A stretch of DNA of 64,000 nt from Pseudomonas sp. St316 (GCF_018325905.1 NZ_AP021901.1:5518001-5582000); one strand, 5' to 3'. Shown: positions 29,205 to 40,042, counted from the first letter of the stretch. Program-made: numbers and translations. The notes: generated from the letters alone by a model not told the origin.

Positions 29205-30230
29205 TTATTGACCCAACTTCAGGCGAGCGGTCTCGCCACTGGTGAACGGAGCGATGTCGACCGGCTGGCCGTTGTAGCTGACCTGCGCGCCACGGGCATA
29301 ACCCAGGCGTACGGCAAAGGGTGGCTTGCCGTTGATGGCGGTGCTGTCGCCCTTGCGCTTGAGGCCACTGAACAGCACCTTGCCGTTGCCGTCGCTGATC
29401 TGCGTCCAGCAGTCGGCGACAAACTGAATCTGCACCTGGCCTTCACCTGCCGCAGGCGCCACCGCAGCCACTGGCGCTGCCGGGACAACGGGAGCGGCTG
29501 GCGCGGCGTGGGTCGCGGTCGGCGCTGGCGTGCTTGGGGCGGCAGGCGCCGTGGCAATCGGTGCGGTGCCGGGGCTCGGTGCAGCCGGCGCTGTTGGTGC
29601 AGCGGGCGCAGGGGCCGGAGAAGCTGGCTCGGCACCCGCTTGGGCATCGGCGGCGTCCTGGCCCGGCAACGCCAGGGCGGTTTCGCCTTCGGCCTGGCCT
29701 TCGACGACAGCCTGGTCTTCCGGCTCGTCCAGCGGATGGATCTGGGTGGTGCCGTCGGCGCCTTCGACTTCAACGTGCTCAGGGTTCATGGCGACCGGCT
29801 CCTTGTTGCGCAAGGAAGCCTGGTCCTGCCACCAGACAAAACCGCCACCAATTACCGCGATCAGCAGCAACAGGCTGACGATTCGCAAAATGGTGTGGGA
29901 AACGCGAACGGGCTCCTCGATGCGACCCAGGCTGTGCACGCTGCTGCCCTGGGCATCGGAGCCGGTGTATTGATCGAATTGCTGGACCAGCACGGTCTGG
30001 TCCATGCCGAGCAACTTGGCGTAGGCACGGATATAGCCCCGGGCAAAGGTATGCCCTGGCAGCTTGTCGAACGCGCCCGCTTCCAGATTGCCCAAGGACG
30101 CCACGGTAAGATTGAGCTTGAGGGCCACTTCGGCCAGCGACCAACCATTGCTTTCGCGGGCTTGACGCAGGGTCTCACCAGGATTTACGCGAGTCGCTGC
30201 TACAACTTCGGGATGCGCCGCTTTCATCAT
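29205..30230 (-). CDS. rodZ: Cytoskeletal protein RodZ
   Basis: 341 residues; either ATG of the ATGATG pair may be used, and both overlap the pilW stop. Domain order is an N-terminal helix-turn-helix (about 15-85, LRQARESNGWSLAEVALKLN), a single membrane helix (about 110-130), a long Ala/Pro-rich periplasmic linker (about 175-260) and the C-terminal beta-domain (DUF4115-like, QFVADCWTQISDGNGKVL). RodZ links MreB to the elongation machinery and cell shape. Confidence 0.93.
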   Translation of the reverse strand: MMKAAHPEVVAATRVNPGETLRQARESNGWSLAEVALKLNLTVASLGNLEAGAFDKLPGHTFARGYIRAYAKLLGMDQTVLVQQFDQYTGSDAQGSSVHSLGRIEEPVRVSHTILRIVSLLLLIAVIGGGFVWWQDQASLRNKEPVAMNPEHVEVEGADGTTQIHPLDEPEDQAVVEGQAEGETALALPGQDAADAQAGAEPASPAPAPAAPTAPAAPSPGTAPIATAPAAPSTPAPTATHAAPAAPVVPAAPVAAVAPAAGEGQVQIQFVADCWTQISDGNGKVLFSGLKRKGDSTAINGKPPFAVRLGYARGAQVSYNGQPVDIAPFTSGETARLKLGQ

Positions 30231-30985
30231 TGCTCCGACAGGTATTGCTGATATTCCGGCGTACCGGGATAGAGTCTTTTGAGTTGCAGGCCGTAGCTTG
30301 CAGCCTTGTCGCGATCTTCAAACACATGTGCCAGCCGAACGCCGAGCAATAGACTACGTGCATTTTGCTCGCTCAGCAGGCTAAAACGTTCGTAGTAGTC
30401 ACGCGCGGGCACATAATGCCTGTCTTCGTAGGACAACTCAGCCATTTCCAGCAGCGCCCGCGGTTGCTGGCGGTTGAGCCGCAGCGCCTTTTCCAGCTGC
30501 TGGCGGGCCAGGTCACGCTGGCCAAGCTGCGCGGCCGTCATGCCGAGGTTTTCGAAAACCCGCGAACGCTCAGGGTAAAGGGTGTCGGCGGCAGCCTGCT
30601 CGAAGCGCTCGTAGGCTTCCTTGTAACGTTTTTGCTCGAAAAGAAAGCTGCCGTAGTTGTTCAGGATCCGTGCGTCTTGCGGGCGGGCAGACAGCGCCTT
30701 GCGAAAATGCTCGTCGGCCAGATCCGGCTCCATCTCGGCCTGGAACACCAGGGCCAGGGCCGCGTTGGCATCAGGGTCGGAGTCGTCCAGTTCCAAGGCT
30801 TTCTTGAGCGGCACCTTGGCCCGCTCGGTCATGCCCTGCTGCAAGTAGCCAATGCCCAGCTGCACGTAGGCCCCACGCGCCTCGTCGCGCCCTTTGCTGG
30901 TCCTCATCGGGTTGTAGTCACCCGACAGGACACAACCGGAACAAAGGCCGGCCAACAGCAAAACGAGCGCGAAGCGCAGGGACAT
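30227..30985 (-). CDS. pilW: Type IV pilus biogenesis lipoprotein PilW/PilF
   Basis: 252 residues. Lipoprotein signal with lipobox LAGLCSGC. The mature protein is a stack of tetratricopeptide repeats (about 45-230; YLQQGMTERAKVPLKKALEL, DARILNNYGSFLFEQKRYKEA). It is the outer-membrane pilotin-type factor needed for PilQ secretin assembly in Pseudomonas (PilF in P. aeruginosa). It is first of the pilW-rodZ-ispG-hisS-yfgM-bamB run, 12 bases downstream of rlmN. Confidence 0.92.
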   Translation of the reverse strand: MSLRFALVLLLAGLCSGCVLSGDYNPMRTSKGRDEARGAYVQLGIGYLQQGMTERAKVPLKKALELDDSDPDANAALALVFQAEMEPDLADEHFRKALSARPQDARILNNYGSFLFEQKRYKEAYERFEQAAADTLYPERSRVFENLGMTAAQLGQRDLARQQLEKALRLNRQQPRALLEMAELSYEDRHYVPARDYYERFSLLSEQNARSLLLGVRLAHVFEDRDKAASYGLQLKRLYPGTPEYQQYLSEQ

Positions 30986-30997
30986 AGAGTTCCTCTC

Positions 30998-32146
30998 TTA
31001 GTGACTGTTCGCAGCGTTTTGCACCGCATCGTCCGCGGCGTTCAACTCACGCACGGCAATGTAGCGCTCGCTGCGACGGGTGCGATCCAGCACCTGTCCT
31101 ACCAATTGGCCACAAGCGGCGTCGATGTCTTCGCCGCGGGTGGTGCGCACGGTGACGTTGAAGCCAGCGTGGTGAAGCTGATCCTGGAAGCGACGAATCG
31201 CGTTGTTGCTCGGACGCTCGTAACCGGAATGCGGGAACGGGTTGAACGGGATCAGGTTGATCTTGCACGGGATGTTCTTGAGCAGCTCAATCATCTCGAC
31301 AGCGTGCTCGACCTTGTCGTTCACATCCTTGAGCAGTGTGTACTCGATGGTCAGCACGCGCTTTTCGCCCAGGGACGACATGTAGCGCTGGCACGACTCA
31401 AGCAGCATCTTAAGCGGATACTTCTTGTTGATCGGCACCAATTGGTTACGCAATGCGTCATTGGGTGCGTGCAGCGACAACGCCAGGGAGACGTCGATGT
31501 GCTTGGCCAGCTCATCGATCATCGGCACCACGCCGGAGGTGGACAGGGTCACGCGGCGCTTGGAGATGCCGTAGCCCAGGTCGTCCATCATCAGGTGCAT
31601 GGCGGAAACGACGTTGTCGAAGTTCAGCAGCGGCTCACCCATGCCCATCATCACCACGTTGGTGATGGCACGGTCGACGGTCGCCGGGACGCTGCCAAAG
31701 GATTTGTTGGCAATCCACACCTGGCCGATCACTTCGGCGGCGGTGAGGTTGCTGTTGAAGCCTTGCTTGCCGGTGGAGCAGAAACTGCAATCCAGGGCAC
31801 AGCCTGCCTGGGACGAAACGCACAAGGTGCCGCGTTTGCCCTGGGGAATGTAGACGGTCTCGACGCAACTGCCGGACGCCACGCGCACCACCCACTTACG
31901 GGTGCCGTCGCTGGAAATGTCCTGGCTGACCACTTCGGGGCCGCGAATCTCGGCAACAGTCTTGAGCTTTTCGCGCAGGGCCTTGCCGACATTCGTCATG
32001 GCGTCGAAGTCGTCGACGCCAAAGTGGTGAATCCATTTCATCACCTGACCGGCACGGAAACGCTTCTCCCCGATCGAGTCGAAGAATTTCTCCATTTCCG
32101 GCTGGGTCAGCCCCAGCAGATTGGTTTTAACAGTCGATGTAGTCAT
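30998..32146 (-). CDS. rlmN: Dual-specificity RNA methyltransferase RlmN
   Basis: 382 residues. Radical-SAM enzyme that methylates C2 of A2503 in 23S rRNA and A37 in some tRNAs. The [4Fe-4S] motif is CALDCSFC (C-x3-C-x2-C). The GMGEPL motif follows in [12 protein letters not shown], and the methyl-carrying C-terminal cysteine is expected in the [11 protein letters not shown] segment. An N-terminal helical accessory domain covers about 1-80. Confidence 0.96.
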   Translation of the reverse strand: MTTSTVKTNLLGLTQPEMEKFFDSIGEKRFRAGQVMKWIHHFGVDDFDAMTNVGKALREKLKTVAEIRGPEVVSQDISSDGTRKWVVRVASGSCVETVYIPQGKRGTLCVSSQAGCALDCSFCSTGKQGFNSNLTAAEVIGQVWIANKSFGSVPATVDRAITNVVMMGMGEPLLNFDNVVSAMHLMMDDLGYGISKRRVTLSTSGVVPMIDELAKHIDVSLALSLHAPNDALRNQLVPINKKYPLKMLLESCQRYMSSLGEKRVLTIEYTLLKDVNDKVEHAVEMIELLKNIPCKINLIPFNPFPHSGYERPSNNAIRRFQDQLHHAGFNVTVRTTRGEDIDAACGQLVGQVLDRTRRSERYIAVRELNAADDAVQNAANSH

Positions 32147-32174
32147 GGATTCACCTTCACTCTCAAGCCAATGC

Positions 32175-32600
32175 TTAGCGAGCGGTTACTTCAGTAGCAG
32201 CGAAAAAGTAAGCGATTTCGCGAGCAGCAGCGGCTTCGGAGTCCGAACCGTGAACGGCGTTGGCGTCGATGGACTCAGCGAAGTCAGCACGGATGGTGCC
32301 GGCAGCGGCTTCTTTAGGGTTGGTAGCGCCCATCAGCTCACGGTTGCGAGCGATAGCGTTTTCGCCTTCCAGAACCTGAACGACAACCGGACCGGAAGTC
32401 ATGAAGGCAACCAGCTCACCGAAGAAACCGCGCTCGCTGTGCTCAGCGTAGAAGCCTTCGGCTTCGGCCTTGGACAGTTGCTTCATTTTCGAAGCTACAA
32501 CGCGCAGGCCAGCGTCTTCGAAGCGGGTAACGATCTTGCCGATCACGTTTTTAGCAACGGCGTCAGGCTTGATGATGGAGAAAGTACGTTGAACAGCCAT
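32175..32600 (-). CDS. ndk: Nucleoside diphosphate kinase
   Basis: 141 residues, a standard tetrameric NDK. It transfers the gamma phosphate between nucleoside triphosphates and diphosphates through a phosphohistidine. The active-site histidine is in the signature NAVHGSDS near residue 117; [10 protein letters not shown] opens the protein. It lies between the isc operon terminator and rlmN. Confidence 0.97.
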   Translation of the reverse strand: MAVQRTFSIIKPDAVAKNVIGKIVTRFEDAGLRVVASKMKQLSKAEAEGFYAEHSERGFFGELVAFMTSGPVVVQVLEGENAIARNRELMGATNPKEAAAGTIRADFAESIDANAVHGSDSEAAAAREIAYFFAATEVTAR

Positions 32601-32626
32601 GGTGTAACTCCAGAAACGGTAATTTG

Positions 32627-32659
32627 CGAAAAATTAAACCCGCGAATTATACGCGGGTT
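32627..32659 (-). terminator. Terminator of the isc operon
   Basis: AACCCGCG (32637-32644) and CGCGGGTT (32652-32659) form an eight-bp stem followed on the minus strand by TTAATTTTT. It is 30 bases past the iscX stop and just before ndk. Confidence 0.82.
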
Positions 32660-32688
32660 CAGGGGTATTGCCTAACCTGCCAGCTCGA

Positions 32689-32889
32689 TCAGTCGATTTC
32701 TTCGATCCAGAGCGTCTGGACCGCTTCCAAGACCTTCTCGCCACAACGGCCAGAGGTATTGTCGAAATCGGGAAGCTCCATGATCCAGCGCTGCAAATCG
32801 ACAAAATTCACAGTCAACGGATTCACGTCCGGCTTGGCTTCGGCCAGTTCTTCTGCGATGCGTTGTACATCATTCCAACCATAGCTCAT
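32689..32889 (-). CDS. iscX: Fe-S assembly protein IscX
   Basis: 66 residues from ATG 32889 (MSYGWNDVQR), the exact family length; an upstream in-frame extension overlaps fdx. IscX is a small acidic helical protein that binds IscS and iron and tunes cluster assembly. Signatures are DVNPLTVNFVDL near residue 25 and the C-terminal QTLWIEE. It is the last gene of the isc operon, followed by its terminator. Confidence 0.94.
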   Translation of the reverse strand: MSYGWNDVQRIAEELAEAKPDVNPLTVNFVDLQRWIMELPDFDNTSGRCGEKVLEAVQTLWIEEID

Positions 32890-32902
32890 GACAGTGTCAC
32901 CA

Positions 32903-33244
32903 TCAGTGCGGCGCTTCGGCCGCATGGTTCAGCGAATATTTCGGAATTTCGACCACCAGGTCTTCGGTGCCGACCTTGGCCTGACAGGTCAGGCGCGACG
33001 TCGGTTCCAGGCCCCAGGCCCTATCAAGGTAGTCTTCTTCCAGCTCATCGGCCTCATTCAGCGAGTCGAAACCTTCGCGAATGATGCAATGGCACGTGGT
33101 GCAGGCACAGACACCGCCACAGGCGCTCTCGATCTCGATGTGGTTGTCATGGGCCACCTCAAGCAGGGACTTGCCGGTTTCGGCCTCGACCACCATACCG
33201 TCCGGGCAATGCTCGGCGTGTGGCAGGAAAATGATCTGCGGCAT
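32903..33244 (-). CDS. fdx: ISC-system [2Fe-2S] ferredoxin
   Basis: 113 residues. Adrenodoxin-type ferredoxin with cluster cysteines in CGGVCACTTCHC and a fourth in RLTCQAKV. It donates electrons for cluster assembly on IscU. It lies three bases after hscA, in the conserved order hscA-fdx-iscX. Confidence 0.96.
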   Translation of the reverse strand: MPQIIFLPHAEHCPDGMVVEAETGKSLLEVAHDNHIEIESACGGVCACTTCHCIIREGFDSLNEADELEEDYLDRAWGLEPTSRLTCQAKVGTEDLVVEIPKYSLNHAAEAPH

Positions 33245-33247
33245 CAG

Positions 33248-35110
33248 TTATTCCTCGATTTCATTCAGGTTGCGCCCCGCCAGGGCGGCTTTCACCGTCG
33301 AGTCCAGGCGGCGGGCAGCAAAGGCATCGGTGACGTGCGACAGACGCTTGGTCTGCTGCTCGATGGCATAGCCATCGGTGCCTTTGATCAATTCGGACAG
33401 TTCTTGCATCTGCAGTTCGATGACCATGCGCTCTTCGTCGTCGAGCAAGCGCTCACCGTCGGCTTCAAGGGCACCCTGCACGGCTTCGATCAGGCGCTGG
33501 GCGTCGACCTGTTGCTCGCGCAATACGCGAGCCACCTTGTCGTCGCTGGCATGCTGGAAGGAATCCTTGAGCATCTTGGCGATCTCGCCGTCGGTCAGGC
33601 CGTAGGACGGCTTGACCTGGATGCTCGCCTCCACGCCCGAACCCAATTCGCGGGCGGAAACGTTGAGCAAGCCGTCGGCATCGACCTGGAAGGTCACACG
33701 GATCTTCGCCGCACCGGCGACCATGGCCGGGATGCCGCGCAGTTCGAAACGGGCCAGGGAACGGCAGTCGCTGATCAGTTCACGCTCGCCTTGCAGCACG
33801 TGGATCATCATGGCCGACTGGCCGTCTTTATAGGTGGTGAAATCCTGTGCGCGGGCAACCGGGATGGTGGTGTTGCGCGGAATCACCTTCTCCATCAGGC
33901 CGCCCATGGTTTCCAGGCCCAGGGACAACGGAATCACATCGAGCAACAGCAGTTCGCCGCCATCGCGCTTGTTGCCGGCCAGGGTATCGGCCTGGATCGC
34001 GGCACCGATGGCCACCACCTGGTCCGGGTCGATTTCGGTCAGCGGCTGGCGACCAAAGGCCTCGGCGACGGCTTCGCGAACCCGAGGCACGCGGGTCGAA
34101 CCACCGACCATGACCACGGCCTTGACGTCTTCCAGCTCCACGCCGGAATCACGCACGGCGCGGCGGCAGGCCTTGAGGCTGCGGGCAACCATGGGCTCGA
34201 TCAGGGCGTCGAAGGCTTCGCGGGTCAGCGCGGCTTTCCAGTCGCCATAAGCGACTTCAACCGTTGCGGCGTCGGTCAAGGCTTCCTTGGCGGCACAGGC
34301 GGTTTGCAGCAGATGGCGCTGTGCACCCGGGTCGAGGTCGGCGGAGAGACCCGCTTGCTCGATGATCCAGCCAGCGATGGCGTGGTCGAAGTCGTCGCCG
34401 CCCAGGGCGCTGTCGCCGCCAGTGGCCAGGACTTCAAAGACACCGCCAGTCAGGCGCAGGATCGAAATATCGAACGTACCGCCGCCCAAGTCGTAGATAG
34501 CGACCAGGCCTTCGGCATGCTGGTCCAGACCATACGCCACGGCAGCGGCGGTCGGCTCGTTGAGCAGGCGCAGCACGTTCAGGCCGGCGAGCTTGGCGGC
34601 ATCCTTGGTGGCTTGGCGCTGGGCGTCGTCGAAATAAGCCGGCACGGTAATGACCGCACCCACCAATTCACCACCCAATGCCGCTTCGGCGCGCTGGCGC
34701 AGGACCTTGAGGATGTCGGCGGAAACTTCTACCGGGCTTTTCGGGCCCTGCACGGTCTCGATGAACGGCATGTGGGATTCGCCACCGACGAAGCGGTACG
34801 GCAGCTGGTCGCCCAGTTGCTTGACGTCGGACAGACCACGACCCATCAAGCGCTTGACCGAGACAATGGTGTTCAGAGGGTCGGTGGCGGCGGCCAGCTT
34901 GGCCGACTCGCCCACTTCGACGCGATCGGCGTGATAACGCACGGCGGACGGCAGGATCACCTGTCCTTGCTCGTCGGCCAGCGGTTCGGAAAGACCGCTG
35001 CGCAAGGCAGCGACCAGGGAATTGGTGGTACCCAAGTCGATCCCGACAGCCAGGCGACGCTGGTGCGGTTGTGGACTTTGGCCGGGTTCGGCGATCTGCA
35101 GTAGGGCCAT
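33248..35110 (-). CDS. hscA: Fe-S assembly chaperone HscA (Hsp70 type)
   Basis: 620 residues. Hsp70 architecture: ATPase domain with GIDLGTTNS at residue 21 and [10 protein letters not shown] near 205, the linker DVIPLSLG, and a substrate-binding domain from about 395 ([15 protein letters not shown]). It releases clusters from IscU, recognising its LPPVK motif, with HscB as co-chaperone. The C-terminus lacks the DnaK acidic tail, as expected for HscA. Confidence 0.97.
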   Translation of the reverse strand: MALLQIAEPGQSPQPHQRRLAVGIDLGTTNSLVAALRSGLSEPLADEQGQVILPSAVRYHADRVEVGESAKLAAATDPLNTIVSVKRLMGRGLSDVKQLGDQLPYRFVGGESHMPFIETVQGPKSPVEVSADILKVLRQRAEAALGGELVGAVITVPAYFDDAQRQATKDAAKLAGLNVLRLLNEPTAAAVAYGLDQHAEGLVAIYDLGGGTFDISILRLTGGVFEVLATGGDSALGGDDFDHAIAGWIIEQAGLSADLDPGAQRHLLQTACAAKEALTDAATVEVAYGDWKAALTREAFDALIEPMVARSLKACRRAVRDSGVELEDVKAVVMVGGSTRVPRVREAVAEAFGRQPLTEIDPDQVVAIGAAIQADTLAGNKRDGGELLLLDVIPLSLGLETMGGLMEKVIPRNTTIPVARAQDFTTYKDGQSAMMIHVLQGERELISDCRSLARFELRGIPAMVAGAAKIRVTFQVDADGLLNVSARELGSGVEASIQVKPSYGLTDGEIAKMLKDSFQHASDDKVARVLREQQVDAQRLIEAVQGALEADGERLLDDEERMVIELQMQELSELIKGTDGYAIEQQTKRLSHVTDAFAARRLDSTVKAALAGRNLNEIEE

Positions 35111-35160
35111 CGTAATCAGGACTTATCTGTAATCAGGCGTGCGACCGGAGCGGCACTGGG

Positions 35161-35682
35161 TTAATCGTCGAGGCGCTCTTCGAGCTGGCGCACTTCGTAG
35201 GTGAGCTTGTCGAGGAACTGCATGCGCCGCATCAGGCGTTCGGCCTGTTCGCGTTGCGCGGCATCGTTCCAGCAGGCTGCGAAGCTTTCGTTCAGTTCTT
35301 GCTGGGCGTCTTTCAAGCGACGCTTGAATACCGCGACACCGGCCAGGTCGGCGCTGTCCTGCAGGTCTTCGAGCTCTTCGCGCCATTGCATCTGCTGCAA
35401 AAGAAACTCGGGATCATGAACCGTGACCTCCAGCGGCAACTCATGGCCGCTGATGGCGAGCAGGTAACGCGCGCGCTTGGCCGGGTGCTTGAGCGTCTGG
35501 TAGGCCTCGTTGAGGTTCGCCGACTGCTCGAGCGCCCGCCGCTGCTCCGCCTCGGAAGCATCGGCAAAGCGATCGGGATGGACGCCACGGGCCAATTCAA
35601 GGTAACGCGCTGACAACTGTTCGAGATCCAGCTGGAACGCCGGCTGCATCTGGAACAACGCAAAATGACAAGGAGTTCCCAC
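35161..35682 (-). CDS. hscB: Co-chaperone HscB (J-domain protein)
   Basis: 173 residues from GTG 35682 (read [10 protein letters not shown]), with GAGG six bases upstream; an ATG at 35721 would overlap iscA. The N-terminal J-domain has the HPD triad in GVHPDRFAD, and the C-terminal three-helix domain (about 90-170) binds IscU. It stimulates HscA ATPase and delivers IscU. It lies nine bases from the end of iscA. Confidence 0.95.
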   Translation of the reverse strand: MGTPCHFALFQMQPAFQLDLEQLSARYLELARGVHPDRFADASEAEQRRALEQSANLNEAYQTLKHPAKRARYLLAISGHELPLEVTVHDPEFLLQQMQWREELEDLQDSADLAGVAVFKRRLKDAQQELNESFAACWNDAAQREQAERLMRRMQFLDKLTYEVRQLEERLDD

Positions 35683-35690
35683 AAGCCGCC

Positions 35691-36014
35691 TCAGATGTTG
35701 AAGCTTTCGCCGCAGCCACATTCACCGCGCACGTTGGGGTTGTTGAACTTGAAGCCTTCGTTCAACCCTTCCTTGACGAAATCCAGTTCGGTGCCGTCCA
35801 GGTACGTCAGGCTTTTCGGGTCGATGATCACTTTCTGACCATGACTTTCGAATACCTGATCGTCTTCGCCCACTTCGTCGACGAATTCCAGCACATAGGC
35901 AAGACCAGAGCAGCCCGTGGTGCGAACACCCAGGCGGATACCCTCGCCCTTGCCGCGCCCCGCGAGGGAGCGCTGGATATGCTTAGCTGCCGCTTCTGTC
36001 ATCTGGATAGCCAT
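35691..36014 (-). CDS. iscA: A-type Fe-S carrier IscA
   Basis: 107 residues. The three conserved cysteines are in TTGCSGL near residue 35 and GECGCGESF at the C-terminus (C-x-C). A-type carriers bind iron or clusters and pass them to apo-targets. It is fourth in the isc operon, between iscU and hscB. Confidence 0.97.
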   Translation of the reverse strand: MAIQMTEAAAKHIQRSLAGRGKGEGIRLGVRTTGCSGLAYVLEFVDEVGEDDQVFESHGQKVIIDPKSLTYLDGTELDFVKEGLNEGFKFNNPNVRGECGCGESFNI

Positions 36015-36038
36015 GAAAACTCCTTACCAATGCGCGGA

Positions 36039-36425
36039 TCAGATCAAGCCTTTCTTCTGCTTGTAATCGCGAACGGCGGCCTTGATGGCGTCTTCGGCGA
36101 GTACCGAGCAGTGGATCTTCACTGGCGGCAGGGCCAGTTCTTCGGCCAGCTGGGTGTTCTTGATGGTTTCGGCTTCATCAAGGGTCTTGCCCTTCATCCA
36201 CTCGGTGGCCAGGGAGCTGGACGCAATGGCGGAACCGCAGCCATAGGTCTTGAACTTGGCATCTTCGATGATGCCTTGCTCGTTGACCTTGATCTGCAGG
36301 CGCATCACGTCGCCGCACGCCGGGGCGCCGACCATGCCGGTGCCGACATCAGGATCCTGCGCGTCCATCTTGCCGACGTTGCGCGGGTTCTCGTAGTGGT
36401 CGATGACCTTTTCGCTATATGCCAT
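36039..36425 (-). CDS. iscU: Fe-S scaffold protein IscU
   Basis: 128 residues from ATG 36425 (MAYSEKVIDH), the family length. Cluster ligands are C37 (GAPACGDV), C63 (YGCGSAIAS) and C106 (HCSVLAEDA), and the HscA recognition motif LPPVK immediately precedes the last. It is the scaffold on which IscS sulfur and iron are assembled. Confidence 0.97.
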   Translation of the reverse strand: MAYSEKVIDHYENPRNVGKMDAQDPDVGTGMVGAPACGDVMRLQIKVNEQGIIEDAKFKTYGCGSAIASSSLATEWMKGKTLDEAETIKNTQLAEELALPPVKIHCSVLAEDAIKAAVRDYKQKKGLI

Positions 36426-36468
36426 TTGCTTCAATCCTCATCAGTGAGTCGCTCTGGTGGCGACTTCT

Positions 36469-37683
36469 TCAGTGCGCCGCCCACTCGATTTTCGAAATGT
36501 CGACGCCGTCTTTGTACATGTCCCACAGCGGCGACAGAGCGCGCAGCTTGGTAACGGCCTCGCAGACTTTCTGCGCGGCGTAATCGATTTCTTCTTCGGT
36601 GGTGAAACGGCCGAAGGTGAAGCGGATCGAGCTGTGAGCCAGTTCGTCGTTGCGGCCCAGGGCGCGCAGTACGTACGAAGGTTCCAGCGACGCCGAGGTG
36701 CACGCCGAACCGGACGACACGGCCAGATCCTTGAGCGCCATGATCAGCGACTCGCCTTCAACATAGTTGAAGCTCAGGTTCAGGTTGTGCGGTACGCGGG
36801 CGATCATGCTGCCGTTGACGTAGAGCTCTTCCAGGTGCTCGACCTGCTTGAAGAAGCGGTCGCTCAGGGCCTTGATGCGCACGTTCTCGGCAGCCATGTC
36901 TTCCTTGGCTACACGGAAGGCTTCGCCCATGCCGACGATCTGGTGGGTCGCCAGGGTGCCGGAACGCATGCCACGCTCGTGACCGCCGCCGTGCATGGTC
37001 GCTTCGATGCGAACACGTGGCTTGCGGCTGACGTACAGCGCGCCAATGCCTTTAGGGCCGTAGGTCTTGTGGGCCGAGAACGACATCAGGTCGACTTTCA
37101 GCTTGGACAGGTCGATGTCGACCTTGCCGGTGGACTGGGCTGCGTCGACGTGGAACAGGATGCCCTTGGAACGGGTCAGCTCGCCGATGGCGGCGATGTC
37201 GTTGACGGTGCCGATTTCGTTGTTCACGTGCATGATCGAAACCAGGATGGTGTCGTCGCGCAGGGCGGCTTCGATCATGGCCGGGGTGATGATGCCGTCT
37301 TCACCGGGCTCGATGTAGGTGACTTCGAAGCCTTCACGCTCCAGTTGGCGCATGGTGTCCAGGACAGCCTTGTGCTCGATCTTGGAGGTGATCAGGTGCT
37401 TGCCCTTGGTGTGATAGAAGTGCGCGACACCCTTGATTGCCAGGTTGTCGGACTCGGTGGCACCGGAGGTCCAGACGATTTCACGCGGGTCGGCGTTGAC
37501 CAGGTCGGCGACCTGGCGACGGGCGTTTTCCACCGACTCTTCGGCCTTCCAGCCGAACACGTGGGAACGGGACGCCGGGTTACCGAAGTTTCCGTCGACC
37601 AGCAGGCACTCACTCATTTTTTGCGCGACACGCGGATCAACCGGGGTGGTCGCTGAGTAATCAAGGTAAATCGGCAATTTCAT
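36469..37683 (-). CDS. iscS: Cysteine desulfurase IscS
   Basis: 404 residues. PLP enzyme that takes sulfur from cysteine. The PLP lysine is in [12 protein letters not shown] near residue 206, and the persulfide cysteine is in [14 protein letters not shown] near residue 328. It supplies sulfur to IscU and to tRNA thiolation. It is the second gene of the operon after iscR. Confidence 0.98.
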   Translation of the reverse strand: MKLPIYLDYSATTPVDPRVAQKMSECLLVDGNFGNPASRSHVFGWKAEESVENARRQVADLVNADPREIVWTSGATESDNLAIKGVAHFYHTKGKHLITSKIEHKAVLDTMRQLEREGFEVTYIEPGEDGIITPAMIEAALRDDTILVSIMHVNNEIGTVNDIAAIGELTRSKGILFHVDAAQSTGKVDIDLSKLKVDLMSFSAHKTYGPKGIGALYVSRKPRVRIEATMHGGGHERGMRSGTLATHQIVGMGEAFRVAKEDMAAENVRIKALSDRFFKQVEHLEELYVNGSMIARVPHNLNLSFNYVEGESLIMALKDLAVSSGSACTSASLEPSYVLRALGRNDELAHSSIRFTFGRFTTEEEIDYAAQKVCEAVTKLRALSPLWDMYKDGVDISKIEWAAH

Positions 37684-37733
37684 GGACTCTCTCCTAAATC
37701 AGGCTGGCTGGCGTTCCGCGTGCTCTGCGGCGG

Positions 37734-38225
37734 TCATTCGACGGCGGACGCTTCAATCTTGTCCAGGTGCGGCGCCTTGCTATTGCAACGGCGCTGGTCC
37801 TGACGCTGGGCTACTTCTTGCACCTCACGGCGAGTTACAAGGTCAGCCAAGCTGATACCGCTTAGAAATTCGTGGATCTGCAGGCTGAGGTCGCACCACA
37901 AGTGGTGGGTCAGGCAAGTATCGCCGCCATGGCAGTCGCCAAGGCCCTGGCATTTGGTCGCATCGACCGATTCGTTCACCGCATCGATCACCTGGGCAAC
38001 CTGGATGCCCTGCATGTCGCGCGACAACTGGTAGCCGCCGCCTGGGCCGCGAACGCTGGAAACCAGGTTGCTACGGCGCAGCTTGGCGAACAGCTGTTCA
38101 AGATAAGACAGGGAAATGCCCTGGCGCTCGGAGATATCGGCCAGGGACACCGGCCCGTGCTGCGCATGCAATGCCAGATCCAGCATTGCGGTCACGGCGT
38201 ATCGGCCTTTTGTAGTCAGTCGCAT
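37734..38225 (-). CDS. iscR: Fe-S responsive regulator IscR
   Basis: 163 residues from ATG 38225 ([11 protein letters not shown]). Rrf2 family: winged helix-turn-helix at about 1-60 ([19 protein letters not shown]), then cluster ligands C92, C98 and C104 in [14 protein letters not shown] plus the nearby His. The holo form represses the isc operon at type 1 sites; such a site overlaps the promoter at 38258-38290. It leads the operon iscRSUA-hscBA-fdx-iscX. Confidence 0.97.
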   Translation of the reverse strand: MRLTTKGRYAVTAMLDLALHAQHGPVSLADISERQGISLSYLEQLFAKLRRSNLVSSVRGPGGGYQLSRDMQGIQVAQVIDAVNESVDATKCQGLGDCHGGDTCLTHHLWCDLSLQIHEFLSGISLADLVTRREVQEVAQRQDQRRCNSKAPHLDKIEASAVE

Positions 38226-38257
38226 GGACAATTACCACGGAGTTCGGAATGGGGGCG

Positions 38258-38290
38258 AGTATGCAATTCCCGAGTATTTAAGTCAAGTAT
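38258..38290 (-). promoter_or_regulatory. isc promoter with IscR type 1 operator
   Basis: On the minus strand TTGACT (38281-38286) and CATACT (38258-38263) are spaced by 17 bases. A 25-base imperfect palindrome at 38266-38290, beginning ATACTTGACT and ending ACTCGGGAAT, matches the type 1 IscR consensus (ATASYYGACTRWWWYAGTCRRSTAT) at most positions. It covers the -35 and spacer, consistent with autorepression by cluster-loaded IscR. Confidence 0.85.
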
Positions 38291-38384
38291 AAGACCTAGT
38301 GCTTTACTCGGGTTTACCCGCGAAAGAGCGCGCGCATCATAGCAAAGGCTGGCCGGCGGCGACCAGCGATACCGCGTTATCGTT

Positions 38385-38479
38385 CATCGCGAGCAAGCTC
38401 GCTCCCACAAGGGGCCACTGGTGAACGCACAATGAGCGTACGACACAGATCCCCTGTGGGAGCGAGCTTGCTCGCGATG
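38385..38479. repeat. REPIN (GGGAGCGAGCTTGCTCGC family)
   Basis: Inverted REP arms about 50 bases apart between cysE and the isc promoter. It is preceded by ACCGCGTTATCGTTC, the same flank as in the repeats at 6.5 and 23.2 kb although those belong to the other family. Confidence 0.85.
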
Positions 38480-38493
38480 GGGCCAGCCGGACT

Positions 38494-39270
38494 TCAGCTG
38501 GCCTGGGTTTCGTCCTTATCCTTCACACACGCGAAGTCTTCCTCGCGCAGTTCAGGCAGGTCCTTGGCACAGTAATTACTGCCCAGGTCCTTCAGGGCCC
38601 CACACATCCCCTCCAAGCGCCCATCGACGGCCTGCAGGTGATCGAGCAACTGGTTGATCGCACGGGCGACCGGGTCGGGCATGTCTTCGCCGACACCATA
38701 GGCGTCGAAACCGATTTTCTCGGCCATGGCCTTGCGACGGGCGTCCTGCTCGTCATCGGACTTGACGATGATCCGCCCCGGAATACCCACCACGGTCGCG
38801 CCAGGCGGCACGGCCTTGGTGACCACGGCATTGGAGCCGACTTTCGCCCCCGCCCCTACCGTGAACGGCCCAAGCACCTTGGCACCCGCCCCCACGACTA
38901 CGCCGTCTTCCAGGGTTGGGTGACGCTTGCCTTTGTTCCAACTGGTGCCGCCGAGGGTCACGCCTTGGTACAGCGTCACGTCGTCGCCGATCTCGGCGGT
39001 TTCGCCGATGACGATGCCCATGCCGTGGTCGATGAAGAAGCGCCGACCGACCTTGGCGCCCGGGTGAATCTCGATCCCGGTCAACCAGCGCCCGAAGTTC
39101 GAGACCAGTCGCGCCAGCCACTTCCAGCCCATGTTCCACAAGGCGCCGGACAGGCGATGGATCCAGATCGCATGCATCCCCGGGTAGCAGGTCAACACTT
39201 CAAAGGCATTGCGCGCCGCCGGGTCACGATGGAAAACACTTTGGATATCTTCACGCAAACGTTCGAACAT
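38494..39270 (-). CDS. cysE: Serine O-acetyltransferase
   Basis: 258 residues. It makes O-acetylserine, the acceptor for sulfide in cysteine synthesis. The N-terminal helical domain (about 1-70) is followed by the left-handed beta-helix of hexapeptide repeats ([25 protein letters not shown]...). The catalytic His lies in DHGMG, and the [12 protein letters not shown] loop is visible. It sits directly upstream of the isc operon on the same strand, the usual Pseudomonas/Azotobacter arrangement that links cysteine supply with Fe-S assembly. Confidence 0.95.
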   Translation of the reverse strand: MFERLREDIQSVFHRDPAARNAFEVLTCYPGMHAIWIHRLSGALWNMGWKWLARLVSNFGRWLTGIEIHPGAKVGRRFFIDHGMGIVIGETAEIGDDVTLYQGVTLGGTSWNKGKRHPTLEDGVVVGAGAKVLGPFTVGAGAKVGSNAVVTKAVPPGATVVGIPGRIIVKSDDEQDARRKAMAEKIGFDAYGVGEDMPDPVARAINQLLDHLQAVDGRLEGMCGALKDLGSNYCAKDLPELREEDFACVKDKDETQAS

Positions 39271-39271
39271 T

Positions 39272-40042
39272 TTATTTCTTCCGCTTAATCAGCTCGCCAC
39301 GGGCCGCCTTCTGGGTTTCCGTGAGGATGCCGCGCAATATATTCATCTCCGCCCGGCTGACCGAGCTTCGTCCGTACAACCGACGCAGGCGCGCCATCAA
39401 GTGTCGCGGCTTTTCCGGGTCGAGGAACTCGATGTCCACCAGGGTCTGTTCCAGGTGTTCATAGAACCGTTCCAGCTCATCCATGGTCGCCAGTGTCTCA
39501 CTGCGCGGCGACGTCACCTCGGTTTTTTCGACCTTGCTTGGCTTGCCTTCAGCGACGAGCCAGGCCATGCGCACTTCATAACTCAACACCTGCACCGCCG
39601 CCCCGAGGTTCAAGGAACTGAACTCAGGGTCGGAAGGGATATGCACGTGAAAGTGACATCGCTGCAGCTCGTCGTTGGTCAGGCCGGAGTCTTCACGGCC
39701 GAACACCAGGGCGATCTCAAAGCCTTGCGCGGCTTCCTCGACCACTTTGGTGCCGCACTCGCGGGGGTCGAGCAGCGGCCAGGGGATACGCCGGTCGCGA
39801 GCACTGGTGCCGAGCACCAGGTTGCAACCCACCAGGGCATCTTCGAGGGTGGCGACGACCTGGGCATTGGCAAGGATGTCACCGGCACCCGAGGCACGGG
39901 CGTCGGCTTCGTGATGGGGAAACAAGCGCGGCTCGACCAGCACCAAGCGCGACAGGCCCATGTTCTTCATGGCCCGCGCAGCTCCGCCGATGTTACCCGG
40001 ATGGCTGGTATTGACCAGGACGACACGAATGTTCTGCAACAA
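39272..40042 (-). CDS. trmJ: tRNA (cytidine/uridine-32-2'-O)-methyltransferase TrmJ
   Basis: 256 residues if the TTG at 40042 is used ([10 protein letters not shown]), which matches Pseudomonas TrmJ; the open frame extends to 40075, and the exact start is uncertain because no clear ribosome site is seen. SPOUT fold with the trefoil-knot motifs [33 protein letters not shown] and [12 protein letters not shown]. It methylates position 32 of several tRNAs. One base separates it from cysE, so they are co-transcribed. Confidence 0.93.
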   Translation of the reverse strand: MLQNIRVVLVNTSHPGNIGGAARAMKNMGLSRLVLVEPRLFPHHEADARASGAGDILANAQVVATLEDALVGCNLVLGTSARDRRIPWPLLDPRECGTKVVEEAAQGFEIALVFGREDSGLTNDELQRCHFHVHIPSDPEFSSLNLGAAVQVLSYEVRMAWLVAEGKPSKVEKTEVTSPRSETLATMDELERFYEHLEQTLVDIEFLDPEKPRHLMARLRRLYGRSSVSRAEMNILRGILTETQKAARGELIKRKK

